The notes under the pieces are model-generated. The model searched no databases and was not told the DNA's origin. It saw only the letters and a program-made list of their open reading frames with translations. Of a DNA stretch of 64,000 nt, positions 51,533 to 59,798 are shown piece by piece. The DNA lies in the NCBI RefSeq assembly GCF_000968375.1, contig NZ_CP009933.1:1488001-1552000 (forward strand), read 5' to 3'. A program made the translations under genes and the position numbers. Origin of the DNA: Clostridium scatologenes. Lineage in GTDB: Bacteria; Bacillota; Clostridia; Clostridiales; Clostridiaceae. Position 1 is the stretch's first letter; every line of letters begins with the position of its first letter.

Positions 51533-51865
51533 ATGTTAGAAAATATAAAAATGCTCTTAGGAATCTCTAGTGAAGACACTTCTAAAGATAATATTATAAA
51601 TTACTATATTAGAACTATTACTGTTAAAGTACTTAGATATTGTAAATTAGAAAGTTTAATAACTGATTTAGAACCATTTGTTGAAAATAAAGTGGCATTG
51701 ATTTTAAAATCTCAAAATACAAATTCTGATGTGAAGTCAATCCAAAGAGGTGACACTACAATAAATTATAATGATCAGAAAAGCCAATTTGAATTAACAG
51801 AGCTTACTACATTAGAAAAAGAGGAGTTAGACAAGTATAAAATCAGAAAGGTGAAATTTATATGA
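51533..51865 (+). CDS. Head-tail connector protein (gp6/gp15-like)
   Basis: The 110-residue helical protein begins MLENIKMLLGISSEDTSKDN and IINYYIRTITVKVLRYCKLE, the pattern of phage connector proteins of the HK97 gp6/SPP1 gp15 type. It lies directly after the capsid block and overlaps the next gene by 4 bases. Confidence 0.75.
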   Translation: MLENIKMLLGISSEDTSKDNIINYYIRTITVKVLRYCKLESLITDLEPFVENKVALILKSQNTNSDVKSIQRGDTTINYNDQKSQFELTELTTLEKEELDKYKIRKVKFI

Positions 51866-52212
51866 CTGAGGCTGAAATATTAGAACTAACCTACTTTGAT
51901 AAAGCAGCAATATCAGGCCAAACTGAATATAAAAAGCCTAACGGAGCTACTGGATTTAAGTCAGGTATAAAAGCAGAAAATGTTAAATGTGCAGTATCTA
52001 AAAAGGATGTCAATAATGTAAACCAAACAGGTACTACTAATAATATTCAGTACAATGTAATTATGTTTTGTCCTCCAGATACTCCTATAATTGCTGGTGA
52101 CGATGTAGAGATTACTTTTCAAAGTGGATTAAAAAGAAAATATGAAGCCGGAGAATTTTTTCCATATCCAAGTCATTTAGAGGTATCACTTTTAAGAAAG
52201 GATAAAGCATAA
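51862..52212 (+). CDS. Putative head closure protein
   Basis: The 116-residue beta-rich protein (TEAEILELTYFDKAAISGQT, then EITFQSGLKRKYEAGEFF) occupies the place of SPP1 gp16/XkdH, which seals the head. Sequence similarity is weak by eye, so the call rests largely on gene order. Confidence 0.55.
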   Translation: MTEAEILELTYFDKAAISGQTEYKKPNGATGFKSGIKAENVKCAVSKKDVNNVNQTGTTNNIQYNVIMFCPPDTPIIAGDDVEITFQSGLKRKYEAGEFFPYPSHLEVSLLRKDKA

Positions 52213-52664
52213 TGGGATTCAGTATAGATGGTTTAGACCAGTTCCAAAATGCTTTAATAGATTTTGTGAACATTAAGTTTCCTGAAGAACTTGAAAAGGA
52301 AATTTTAGAACTTGCAAATAGGCTTTTAGCTAAAGTTAAGAAAAGAACACCAGTTGGAGTTTATAAAGATGGTACCTCTGGTGGAGATCTGAGGAAAAAC
52401 TGGCAAATAGGAAATTTAGTACGAGATGGTTCAGAATATTATATAGAAGTATTTAATAATTTACATTATGCACCACATGTTGAATATGGCCATAGGACAA
52501 GATTAGGCAAAACAAGTCATCCAGAGACATATAAACCACATGGTAAAATTGCATTTGTACCTGGAAGACATATGCTTAAAATAAGTGTAGAAGAGCTTAA
52601 TAAAGAATTACCTGTACATTTATCGGCATGGCTTGATAGAACAATAAAGGAGCTAGGATTATGA
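52212..52664 (+). CDS. HK97 gp10-like tail completion/head-tail joining protein
   Basis: The 150-residue protein shows the gp10/XkdI pattern: MGFSIDGLDQFQNALIDFVN, LLAKVKKRTPVG near residue 40, NWQIG, and YAPHVEYGHRTRLG near 91. It connects head and tail. It overlaps both neighbours by 1 and 4 bases. Confidence 0.85.
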   Translation: MGFSIDGLDQFQNALIDFVNIKFPEELEKEILELANRLLAKVKKRTPVGVYKDGTSGGDLRKNWQIGNLVRDGSEYYIEVFNNLHYAPHVEYGHRTRLGKTSHPETYKPHGKIAFVPGRHMLKISVEELNKELPVHLSAWLDRTIKELGL

Positions 52665-53095
52665 TAACATTCAAAGATATTAAGGATGCTGTAACTTTAA
52701 AATTAAGTACAGAGTTTCCAGAAATAAAAGTATATGATGAACAAGTAAAACAGGGGTTTGATGCACCTGCTTTTTTTATTCAATTGATTCCTATAAATAT
52801 GACTAGAGCAAACTTCTTTACTGAAAATCCTACATTAATGATAGACATTCAGTATTTTCCTCAGGAAGAAAGTAATGATGAGCTTTATGATATTAATGAA
52901 AAGTTAGAAAAAAGCTTTAAACCGTTTTTTATACAGGTAAAAGATAGAATACTTAACATTATTAAAGTTGAGTATGAATTATTTGATTTTGTGCTTCACT
53001 TTCAAATCAACTTAGATTACTTAGTTTCAATTCGTGAAGAAGTTGAAGGCACAGAAAATCATAAGCTTATGCAAAAAATTAATTTTAAAATTTAA
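52661..53095 (+). CDS. XkdJ/YqbJ-like tail terminator protein
   Basis: The 144-residue protein begins MITFKDIKDAVTLKLSTEFP and has FFIQLIPINMTRANFFTENP in the middle, as in the PBSX XkdJ family. By position, before the sheath gene, it should be the tail terminator. Confidence 0.75.
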   Translation: MITFKDIKDAVTLKLSTEFPEIKVYDEQVKQGFDAPAFFIQLIPINMTRANFFTENPTLMIDIQYFPQEESNDELYDINEKLEKSFKPFFIQVKDRILNIIKVEYELFDFVLHFQINLDYLVSIREEVEGTENHKLMQKINFKI

Positions 53096-53108
53096 GGAGA
53101 TGATTATA

Positions 53109-54194
53109 TTGGGATTACCTTCATTGAATATAATTTTCAAGCAGTTAGGTAAAACTGCAATAGCAAGAGGAACAAAAGGAACTGTGGCATTATTATTGAA
53201 GGACACAGTTCCAGCAACTAACCCTATAATAATGAACTCGTCAGATGATATTCCTACTACGCTGAGTGCAGCAAATAAAGAACAACTAGAACTAACTTTT
53301 TTAGGTTATGTAAATCCACCCAAACAAGTTATTGCTTATGTTGTAGCAGCTGATGCAACAGATTATGCTGCTGCTCAAAATTATCTTGAAACTATAATGT
53401 GGGACTATTTTGCTTTCCCAGATATAGCAGATGCAGAAGTTGCAGCGTTTGCAACATGGGCAAAAGGCTTAAGAACCAATAAAAACAAAGAAGTAAAGGC
53501 GGTTCTACCAAATAGTGCTGGAGATAGTGAAACAATAATTAATTATGTTAATGTGCTTAATAAAACAGATGCAGCGACATATACAACTAAACAATATTGT
53601 GCACGAATAGCTGGATTGTTAGCAGGGACACCATTTACAATGTCTGCAACCTATGCACCACTCTATGAACTTTTAGATTGTGACCATTTAATAAAAACAG
53701 ATGCTGATACAGCTATTGATGCTGGAAAATTGATTCTTATAAATGATGGCAGAAAAGTTAAAATCGGTAGAGCTGTAAATAGTTTAGTAACTACTACAGC
53801 AGATAAAGGTGCAAAATTTAAAAAAATAAAACTTGTAGACATAATGGATTTGATTAAAGGTGATATAAGAAAAACAGCAGAAGATAATTATATTGGTAAG
53901 GTACAAAATGATTATGATCATAAAATTCTACTTATAAGTGCTATAAGCGACTATTTTGATAGCCTGGAACTTAGTGGATTATTAGCAAAAGGTCAAAGTA
54001 AGGTATATATAGATATTCCATCACAGACAGCTTATTTAAAAAGTATTGGATATAAAACTACAGATGGTAAAACAGTTGATCAAATGACAGAAAATGAAAT
54101 TAAAGAAGCCGACACAGATGACAAAGTATTTATAGGTGCTTCTATAAAAATGATAGACAGCATGGAAGATATATCATTTGCAGTAGGTATTTAG
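53109..54194 (+). CDS. Tail sheath protein (XkdK-like)
   Basis: The contractile outer tube of the tail. From TTG 53109 (AAGGAGATG upstream) the 361-residue protein begins GLPSLNIIFKQLGKTAIARG and has ITDDIPTTLS-like N-terminal, KAVLPNSAGDSETIINYVNV near 135, AGLLAGTPFTMSATYAPL near 168 and a C-terminal DDKVFIGASIKMIDSMEDIS. The open frame extends 25 codons further upstream, but that part overlaps the previous gene and has no ribosome site. It defines the phage as a myovirus. Confidence 0.93.
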   Translation: MGLPSLNIIFKQLGKTAIARGTKGTVALLLKDTVPATNPIIMNSSDDIPTTLSAANKEQLELTFLGYVNPPKQVIAYVVAADATDYAAAQNYLETIMWDYFAFPDIADAEVAAFATWAKGLRTNKNKEVKAVLPNSAGDSETIINYVNVLNKTDAATYTTKQYCARIAGLLAGTPFTMSATYAPLYELLDCDHLIKTDADTAIDAGKLILINDGRKVKIGRAVNSLVTTTADKGAKFKKIKLVDIMDLIKGDIRKTAEDNYIGKVQNDYDHKILLISAISDYFDSLELSGLLAKGQSKVYIDIPSQTAYLKSIGYKTTDGKTVDQMTENEIKEADTDDKVFIGASIKMIDSMEDISFAVGI

Positions 54195-54209
54195 GGGGGG
54201 GTGAATTAA

Positions 54210-54674
54210 TTGGATAGACAAGGTTATTATGATGAAACCAAAACCATTTATGGTAACTATGGAACTTTATTTTTAAATGATTCACAAGTTGCAGAATGTA
54301 CAGCCTTTCAGGCTAAAGCTAAATTAAATAAAGTTGAAGTACCTATGTGTGGTACTAATGCTAAAAAGTATAAAACAGTTGGATGGGATGGATCAGGTAC
54401 AATAACATTAAATAAGGTTAGTGATAGGATGATATTGCTAATGATGGATAATTTGAATAATGGAAAAGAAACAGTTTGTACTTTAATTAGCAAATTGACT
54501 GATCCAGGCAATGGTGGAACTTCAAGAGTTAAATTAGGTGGAGTTAAATTTGATGAATTAACCGTAGCTGACTGGTCAAGTGGAAAATTAGGAACAGAAT
54601 CCATTCCTTTCACATTTGAAACAATGGAGGCATTAGATACTATAGACCCTTCAACTATACCAGTAATAAGTTAG
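54210..54674 (+). CDS. Tail tube protein (XkdM-like)
   Basis: The inner tube of the contractile tail. The 154-residue protein has YGNYGTLFLNDSQVAECTAF, KYKTVGWDGSGTITLNKVSD and GGVKFDELTVADWSSGKLGT, matching the XkdM/DUF2001 family. It starts at TTG after a run of eight G and TGA; the G-run is an unusual ribosome site. Confidence 0.9.
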   Translation: MDRQGYYDETKTIYGNYGTLFLNDSQVAECTAFQAKAKLNKVEVPMCGTNAKKYKTVGWDGSGTITLNKVSDRMILLMMDNLNNGKETVCTLISKLTDPGNGGTSRVKLGGVKFDELTVADWSSGKLGTESIPFTFETMEALDTIDPSTIPVIS

Positions 54675-54676
54675 AG

Positions 54677-54699
54677 CATCCTTAATGGGTGTTTTTTAT
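54677..54699 (+). terminator. Weak terminator after the tail tube gene
   Basis: GCATCC and GGGTGT form a short stem around TTAAT, followed by TTTTTATTTTTT. It may attenuate rather than stop late transcription and would explain high sheath/tube yield. Confidence 0.6.
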
Positions 54700-54725
54700 T
54701 TTTTAAATTTTAGGAGGAAAATATA

Positions 54726-55145
54726 ATGAGTAAAATAGATTTATTATTAAAATTAGACAAATCAAAATTAGTCAGACCAACAAAAGAAATGGAAATAAAA
54801 AGATTATCAGAAGCCTTAGGAGAAACTTTTTCAGTCACAGTTCAATCAATTACAGCAGATGAATTTGAAAATATTCAAAACGGAGTATCAGTAAATGCAG
54901 ACGGAAAAGTAGAATCCGAAAAGAATATTCAAGCTAAGTATGTAGTTGCTGGTATAAAAGATCCAGACTTCAACAACCAACAGATTATAGAGCAATTTGG
55001 TGCAGTTAATGCAGCAGAGGCTGTAAATAATATATTTTTACCGGGAGAAATAACAGCAATATTTAATGTAATAAATGAATTAAGTGGATTTAGTAAAGAT
55101 TCAGTTAAAGAAATAAAAAACTTATCACCAGAGACAGCGAAGTAA
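54726..55145 (+). CDS. Tail assembly chaperone, short form (XkdN-like)
   Basis: The 139-residue protein matches XkdN/gpG-like chaperones that bind the tape measure: LLKLDKSKLVRPTKEMEIKR, GETFSVTVQSITADEFENIQ and KDPDFNNQQIIEQFGAVNAA. It ends KEIKNLSPETAK. A slippery A AAA AAC at 55115-55121 and a strong stem just behind it predict that some ribosomes shift by -1 and make a longer form. GGAGG precedes the ATG. Confidence 0.88.
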   Translation: MSKIDLLLKLDKSKLVRPTKEMEIKRLSEALGETFSVTVQSITADEFENIQNGVSVNADGKVESEKNIQAKYVVAGIKDPDFNNQQIIEQFGAVNAAEAVNNIFLPGEITAIFNVINELSGFSKDSVKEIKNLSPETAK

Positions 55146-55165
55146 ATTTAATGTACTGTCTCTGG
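55115..55165 (+). promoter_or_regulatory. Programmed -1 ribosomal frameshift signal
   Basis: In the chaperone frame the codons are ATA AAA AAC, containing the slippery heptamer A AAA AAC (55115-55121). A 6-base spacer leads to a perfect 10-bp stem: CCAGAGACAG (55128-55137) with CTGTCTCTGG (55156-55165). The -1 frame is open from 55109 to the stop at 55327. Heptamer, spacer and stem agree with known signals such as lambda G/GT. Confidence 0.85.
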
Positions 55166-55327
55166 AAAGAGAAAAGAATTAATATTCCCTCAGACTATTG
55201 GAATTTAAGTTTGGGGGATAAAATTTTTCTAAGAGCTTTTTATGAGAAAGAAATTGAAGATAAAAATAATGAAAGAAGAGAAATAAAAAGCAATAAAATT
55301 CCAGTATTTTTAACAGAGTCTATTTAG
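55121..55327 (+). CDS. Frameshift extension of the tail assembly chaperone
   Basis: Read in the -1 frame after the slip, the extension is LITRDSEVNLMYCLWKEKR then INIPSDYWNLSLGDKIFLRA and ends at 55327, giving a fused product of about 200 residues. An internal ATG at 55151 would give 58 residues, but it lacks a ribosome site and lies within the stem-loop, so the fusion is the more likely product. Short and long chaperone forms are general in tailed phages. Confidence 0.75.
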   Translation, partial: LITRDSEVNLMYCLWKEKRINIPSDYWNLSLGDKIFLRAFYEKEIEDKNNERREIKSNKIPVFLTESI

Positions 55328-55343
55328 GTTAAAAGAATTATAT

Positions 55344-55373
55344 TTGGTACATATCTCTCCTATATGTTACAAT
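55344..55373 (+). promoter_or_regulatory. Candidate promoter of the lipoprotein cassette
   Basis: TTGGTA (55344-55349) and TACAAT (55368-55373) are spaced 18 bp. The -10 box matches at five of six positions, the -35 at four. The start codon lies 24 bases downstream, after GGGGGG. Confidence 0.5.
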
Positions 55374-55396
55374 ATGGTATTATAGGGGGGATTTAG

Positions 55397-56194
55397 ATGA
55401 AAAAAGTATTAAGTATTATATTTATTATTGTTTTTGCATTTTCACTAATAGGGTGTGCTCCTAAAGGAGATCCATCTCAAGTTATGAATGATTATTATCA
55501 AAATATTAAGGATGGTAATATAGAAGGTGCTTATGATAAATTATCAGAGGCAAGTAAAAAAAATTTTTCTAAAGAAGATTTTATTAAGTGGCAAAATACA
55601 TCAAAAGAAGTTAGTATATTAAAAGAAGCAAAAGTAGAAAAATCTAATGAGTATAAAGATAAAGATTTAGATGGTATAAAGTATAAAAATGTTGTAGAAT
55701 TTAATATTACAGAAAGAACTCAAGATTTATATGAGAATAAAGAGAATTCATCAACCTATAAAAGGAATGTTGTAAATGATAATGGAACATGGAAAGTATA
55801 TAGAGGAAAAGAAAATGGTAAAGAGATGGTTGCAGGTACATTAAATAATCTTGCACTAATGTATTCAGAGGGAAAAGGTAAGACCAAAGATTCTAATCAA
55901 GCAGCAATCTTATTCAATGAAGCTTTGAAATATGATAAGGAATGTACAAATGCTTATTTCGGACTTGGAGTAGTATATTATGATTTAGAAAGATATGATG
56001 AGTCTATTAATTTAATAAATACTTTTATATCCAAAGAAAAAGATAATAAACAAAAATCTCTTGGATACAATGCTCTGGGAAATAGCTACTCAGGAAAAAA
56101 TGATAACAATAAGGCTAAAGAATGTTATAACAAAGCACTAGAACTAGATCCAAACGATCAATATGCAAAAACTAATCTTCAAGATTTAAAATAG
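55397..56194 (+). CDS. Prophage-encoded TPR lipoprotein (moron)
   Basis: The 265-residue protein has a lipoprotein signal peptide with lipobox LIGC at Cys20, a DUF4878-like region (QVMNDYYQNIKDGNIEGAYD, residues 28-130) and two to three TPR repeats (AAILFNEALKYDKECTNAYF, NNKAKECYNKALELDPNDQY). It would be anchored outside the membrane of the lysogen. It is framed by its own promoter and a perfect terminator between two tail genes, the arrangement of a lysogenic-conversion gene. The exact role is unknown. Confidence 0.85.
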   Translation: MKKVLSIIFIIVFAFSLIGCAPKGDPSQVMNDYYQNIKDGNIEGAYDKLSEASKKNFSKEDFIKWQNTSKEVSILKEAKVEKSNEYKDKDLDGIKYKNVVEFNITERTQDLYENKENSSTYKRNVVNDNGTWKVYRGKENGKEMVAGTLNNLALMYSEGKGKTKDSNQAAILFNEALKYDKECTNAYFGLGVVYYDLERYDESINLINTFISKEKDNKQKSLGYNALGNSYSGKNDNNKAKECYNKALELDPNDQYAKTNLQDLK

Positions 56195-56198
56195 TTTT

Positions 56199-56238
56199 AA
56201 AGGAATCATATTTGTATTTTTAAATATGATTCCTTTTT
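56199..56238 (+). terminator. Terminator of the lipoprotein cassette
   Basis: AAAGGAATCATATTT and AAATATGATTCCTTT are exact 15-bp complements around an 8-base loop, followed by TTATTTT. Confidence 0.92.
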
Positions 56239-56264
56239 ATTTTGTATCAATAGGAGGTGAGAAT

Positions 56265-59200
56265 TTGAATGAAATAAATGCAAGAATAACACTTGATAGT
56301 AGTGGTTATAAATCAGGTGTATTTGCTGTTATGGAAGAAAATGCAAAAATGAAAAAAAGCATAGAAGACACTAAAAGAACTATGTCTGAATTTAAAACCG
56401 GAAATTTTACTGCTCATATAGGAGCCGATACAACTTCAGCCACTCGTAGTATTTCTAAAATGCAAGAAAATATTAATGCTTTGAAAAAAAATGTTTCTGT
56501 GACGATATCTGCAAAAGATGCGGCTTCAAGCAGTATTTCAAGAATTAAATCAGAAGTTAACTCCTTAGTTAAATCAAATTTTAGTTTAGAAATAAAAGCT
56601 TTGGATAAGACAAAATCAGTTATTACAGGAATAAGAGATAGCATATTTAATTTAAAAACATTAGCAGCAGGAATTGTACTAGGAGCAGGTGCTAAACAAG
56701 GATTTGATTTAACAATAGGTAATGCTATGTCAAATGAACAATATTTAAGTACCTTGCAAACTGTGCTGCATAGTAATGAAGCTGGAAGTAGTGCTTTGAA
56801 ATGGAGTTATAAAGAGGCAGCCAGTACACCTTTTGATGCCAAACAAGTGGTTGCTGGTGTTACTCAATTAGCTACAAGTGGACTTGACTATAAGAAATAT
56901 TTACAGCCGTTAGGTGATGCCGCCGCAGCATTTAATAAACCTCTTGAACAAGCTATTTTTGCTATGGGAAAATTAAAATCTGGACAACTTGGAATGGGGG
57001 TTGATATGCTTCGTGATTTCGGTGTATCACAGCAAGATTGGACAAAACAAGGAGTTAAATTTAGTAAAAACGGTGAAATGCAAGGTATGACTGGAGATTC
57101 TGCCTCAGTTATGGCACTAAAAATATTACAGAGTAAATATGGTGGTTTAATGGATAAACAATCCGGGACTGCTCAAGGAATGATCAGTAATATAGGTGAT
57201 ACTATAAATGGTATGGGTAGAGGTTTGGCTGGTATAGATCAAAATGGTCAAATAATGAAAGGCGGCTTATTTGATAACTTTAAAAAGCAACTAACGATTA
57301 TAATGCCTTTGTTAGATAAAATTCAAAATTCACATGCTTTTAGTGAACTTCAAAAAGAAATAGGACAACTTGCAACAGCAGGTGGAGATAAAATAACTGC
57401 TTTTCTAAAATCTTTGCAAGACCCTAAAAATATAACTAAATACAAAAATGAGTTTAAAGACTTTGTAAAAGAAGCAAAAAATGGGGCCATGGAGATAGGA
57501 AAGTTCGTTGCATCAGTAGGAAAAATCATAATAGCATTAGCACCATTAGCCACATTCATAGCCTCACACCAAACCCTTTTTATTGGAATTTGGGGCGGAG
57601 CAAAGGGTATTTCAATGGGCATATCTATATTCAAAACTGTGGATAAACTTAAAACTGAATTTCCTATACTTGGAGTAGCTATTAGTAAATTTTCAAGTGG
57701 AGCTGTAAAATCTTTAGGATTAATTTCAAAAATATTCGTTGGAAACCCTTGGGTGGTGGCTATAGGATTAATAGTTTTAGCAGTAGTAGGATTATACGAA
57801 GCATGGCAACATAATTGGGGTGGAATTCAAGAAAAAACTCAATCTGCTGTAAAAGAAATGAAACTCGCATGGGATGATTTGAAAAAAGCTTGGGAAGAAT
57901 TAAAGAAATTCTTTGAGCACCCTATAGACGCTATTATTAAATTTTCAAAAGAAGGTAGTCCATTATCAACTGTATATAATAATGATCCTACTAAAAAAAA
58001 TGCTTTAGGAACAAATTACTTTGAAGGTGGAGAAACTTGGGTAGGTGAAAATGGTCCTGAAATTTTGAAACTTCCAGGTGGATCAAAGATAATCAGTAAT
58101 AGAGAATCTATGAATATGGTAAAGCCTAAAAATAATCAATTACCTAATATGGCTTTTTCATCTACAATAGCAAGTCAAAGTAAATCAATGAATCCAGAAA
58201 CTAATAAATGGGGACAAGATATTCCAGATAACTTAGCTAAAGGAATAAAGAATAATACTAAATCTGTTACTGATGCAGTTACTTTTATGGCTACTAAAAT
58301 AAGAGAATTGATACATTTTAGTGTTCCAGATAAAGGGCCCTTAAGTGATTTTGATACTTATTCAGTAGATATGCTAAAGAATTTTGGAACAGGTATAAAA
58401 AACAATACTAAATTAGTAATAGATCCAACAACTAATATGAGTACAGGTGTTAAAACCGTATATTCTCAGTTATCTACAGAAAGTAATACTTACGGACAAC
58501 AAGCTATTCAGGAGTTTGGTAATGGCGTGCAAAACATGACTAATAACTTAACTGATATAGTTAAAACACTTACAGATAAGGTTATTCAGCAATTTAAATC
58601 TGGTTTTGGAATACACTCACCTTCAAAGGTTATGTTTGAAATGGGTGGACATTTAATGCAAGGTTTGATAAATGGTATGACTAATAAGGATATGGAAGGA
58701 TTTATTACAAACTGGATAGGTAGTATGACAAGTGCAGCAGGTAGTGCAGTAAGTGGAAACTTAGCAGGATGGATAACAGCAGCAATGGCACTTACGGGAG
58801 TTGGACCAGAGTGGTATGGACCTTTGGCACAGATTATCGAGCATGAATCTAGTGGAAATCCAAATGATATAAACTTATGGGATTATAATGCGCAGCATGG
58901 TGATCCTAGTCGTGGACTTATGCAATTAACTGGTGAAAATATGGCCGATTATCATCTTCCAGGAATGACAAACATATATGATCCAGTGTCTAATATTGCG
59001 GCAGGAATACAATATATAAAATCAAGATATGGCTCAGTATATAATGTTCCAGGTATTCGTGCTTTAGCCGAAGGACGATCATATGTAGGATATGCTAATG
59101 GTGGTATAACAGATCAACCATCAATATTTGGTGAAGGCCAATATGCAGAAGCAGCAATTCCACTAAAGAAAAATAGTTCAAGGTCACAGCAATTACTTGA

Positions 59201-59366
59201 TATAGCCGACAATTATATAAATGGCGATAAAGCTTCATTAGGTAAAACTATTAAAATTACAATAGCAAAATTAGCAGATCAGATAATCGTAAGAGAGGAT
59301 GCTGACATAGACAAGATAGCTACAGCTTTAGCTAAAAAACTCACTATTGCAGAAATGAATATATAA
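56265..59366 (+). CDS. Tape measure protein with C-terminal lytic transglycosylase domain
   Basis: The 1033-residue protein sets tail length. It has N-terminal coiled coils, membrane-like helices near residue 125-140 (LAAGIVLGAGAKQG) and 490-510 (VVAIGLIVLAVVGLYEAW), FGIHSPSKVMFEMGGHLMQG near 780, and an SLT-like domain near 850-940 (AQIIEHESSGNPNDINLWDY, DPSRGLMQLTGENMADY) whose Glu should cut peptidoglycan during DNA entry. TTG 56265, after AGGAGGTGAG, is the right start; the ATG at 56226 lies in the terminator. Confidence 0.93.
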   Translation: MNEINARITLDSSGYKSGVFAVMEENAKMKKSIEDTKRTMSEFKTGNFTAHIGADTTSATRSISKMQENINALKKNVSVTISAKDAASSSISRIKSEVNSLVKSNFSLEIKALDKTKSVITGIRDSIFNLKTLAAGIVLGAGAKQGFDLTIGNAMSNEQYLSTLQTVLHSNEAGSSALKWSYKEAASTPFDAKQVVAGVTQLATSGLDYKKYLQPLGDAAAAFNKPLEQAIFAMGKLKSGQLGMGVDMLRDFGVSQQDWTKQGVKFSKNGEMQGMTGDSASVMALKILQSKYGGLMDKQSGTAQGMISNIGDTINGMGRGLAGIDQNGQIMKGGLFDNFKKQLTIIMPLLDKIQNSHAFSELQKEIGQLATAGGDKITAFLKSLQDPKNITKYKNEFKDFVKEAKNGAMEIGKFVASVGKIIIALAPLATFIASHQTLFIGIWGGAKGISMGISIFKTVDKLKTEFPILGVAISKFSSGAVKSLGLISKIFVGNPWVVAIGLIVLAVVGLYEAWQHNWGGIQEKTQSAVKEMKLAWDDLKKAWEELKKFFEHPIDAIIKFSKEGSPLSTVYNNDPTKKNALGTNYFEGGETWVGENGPEILKLPGGSKIISNRESMNMVKPKNNQLPNMAFSSTIASQSKSMNPETNKWGQDIPDNLAKGIKNNTKSVTDAVTFMATKIRELIHFSVPDKGPLSDFDTYSVDMLKNFGTGIKNNTKLVIDPTTNMSTGVKTVYSQLSTESNTYGQQAIQEFGNGVQNMTNNLTDIVKTLTDKVIQQFKSGFGIHSPSKVMFEMGGHLMQGLINGMTNKDMEGFITNWIGSMTSAAGSAVSGNLAGWITAAMALTGVGPEWYGPLAQIIEHESSGNPNDINLWDYNAQHGDPSRGLMQLTGENMADYHLPGMTNIYDPVSNIAAGIQYIKSRYGSVYNVPGIRALAEGRSYVGYANGGITDQPSIFGEGQYAEAAIPLKKNSSRSQQLLDIADNYINGDKASLGKTIKITIAKLADQIIVREDADIDKIATALAKKLTIAEMNI

Positions 59367-59381
59367 AGGAGTTGAATTATA

Positions 59382-59798
59382 GTGGAAAAGAATATGGAAT
59401 TTTGGTTAAAACAGGATGGTGGTACATCTTTAAGACTTCCTGTTCCACCAGCAAGCTATGATATAACTTGGGCAAATAATAACTCAAGTTTTCTAGTAGA
59501 AGGTATGGGAGAAGTTTCGTTTTTAGGAAAGCCAAAACTAACTGAAATAGCACCTATAGAAAGCTTTTTTCCTAATCAAAATTATAGTTTCTGTGCTTAC
59601 AGTGATTTTCCAAGTCCTGAAGATTGTGTGACTATTATAAAAAAAATGATAGACAGTGGTAAACCTGTAAGATATATAATAACAGGAACGCTTGTAAATA
59701 TTCTCTGCTCTATTGAATCCTTTAACTTTAAGGAAAATGATGGAACAGGGGATATTTCTTTTTCCCTAGATTTGAAAGAATATGTGGTATTGAAATGA
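59382..59798 (+). CDS. XkdP-like tail protein without LysM
   Basis: The 138-residue protein (FWLKQDGGTSLRLPVPPASY, EGMGEVSFLGKPKLTEIAPI, SFFPNQNYSFC) matches the N-terminal part of PBSX XkdP, which normally also has a C-terminal LysM peptidoglycan-binding domain. That domain is missing here and the protein ends cleanly at DLKEYVVLK. It starts at GTG after AAAGGAG. Confidence 0.75.
   Translation: MEKNMEFWLKQDGGTSLRLPVPPASYDITWANNNSSFLVEGMGEVSFLGKPKLTEIAPIESFFPNQNYSFCAYSDFPSPEDCVTIIKKMIDSGKPVRYIITGTLVNILCSIESFNFKENDGTGDISFSLDLKEYVVLK

Noticed and set aside
53034..53108. Upstream extension of the tail sheath frame
   Set aside because: It overlaps the previous gene and lacks a ribosome site; TTG 53109 has AAGGAGATG and gives the family's usual N-terminus.
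56226..56264. ATG start of the tape measure frame at 56226
   Set aside because: It lies inside the terminator of the lipoprotein cassette and has no ribosome site; TTG 56265 has AGGAGGTGAG.
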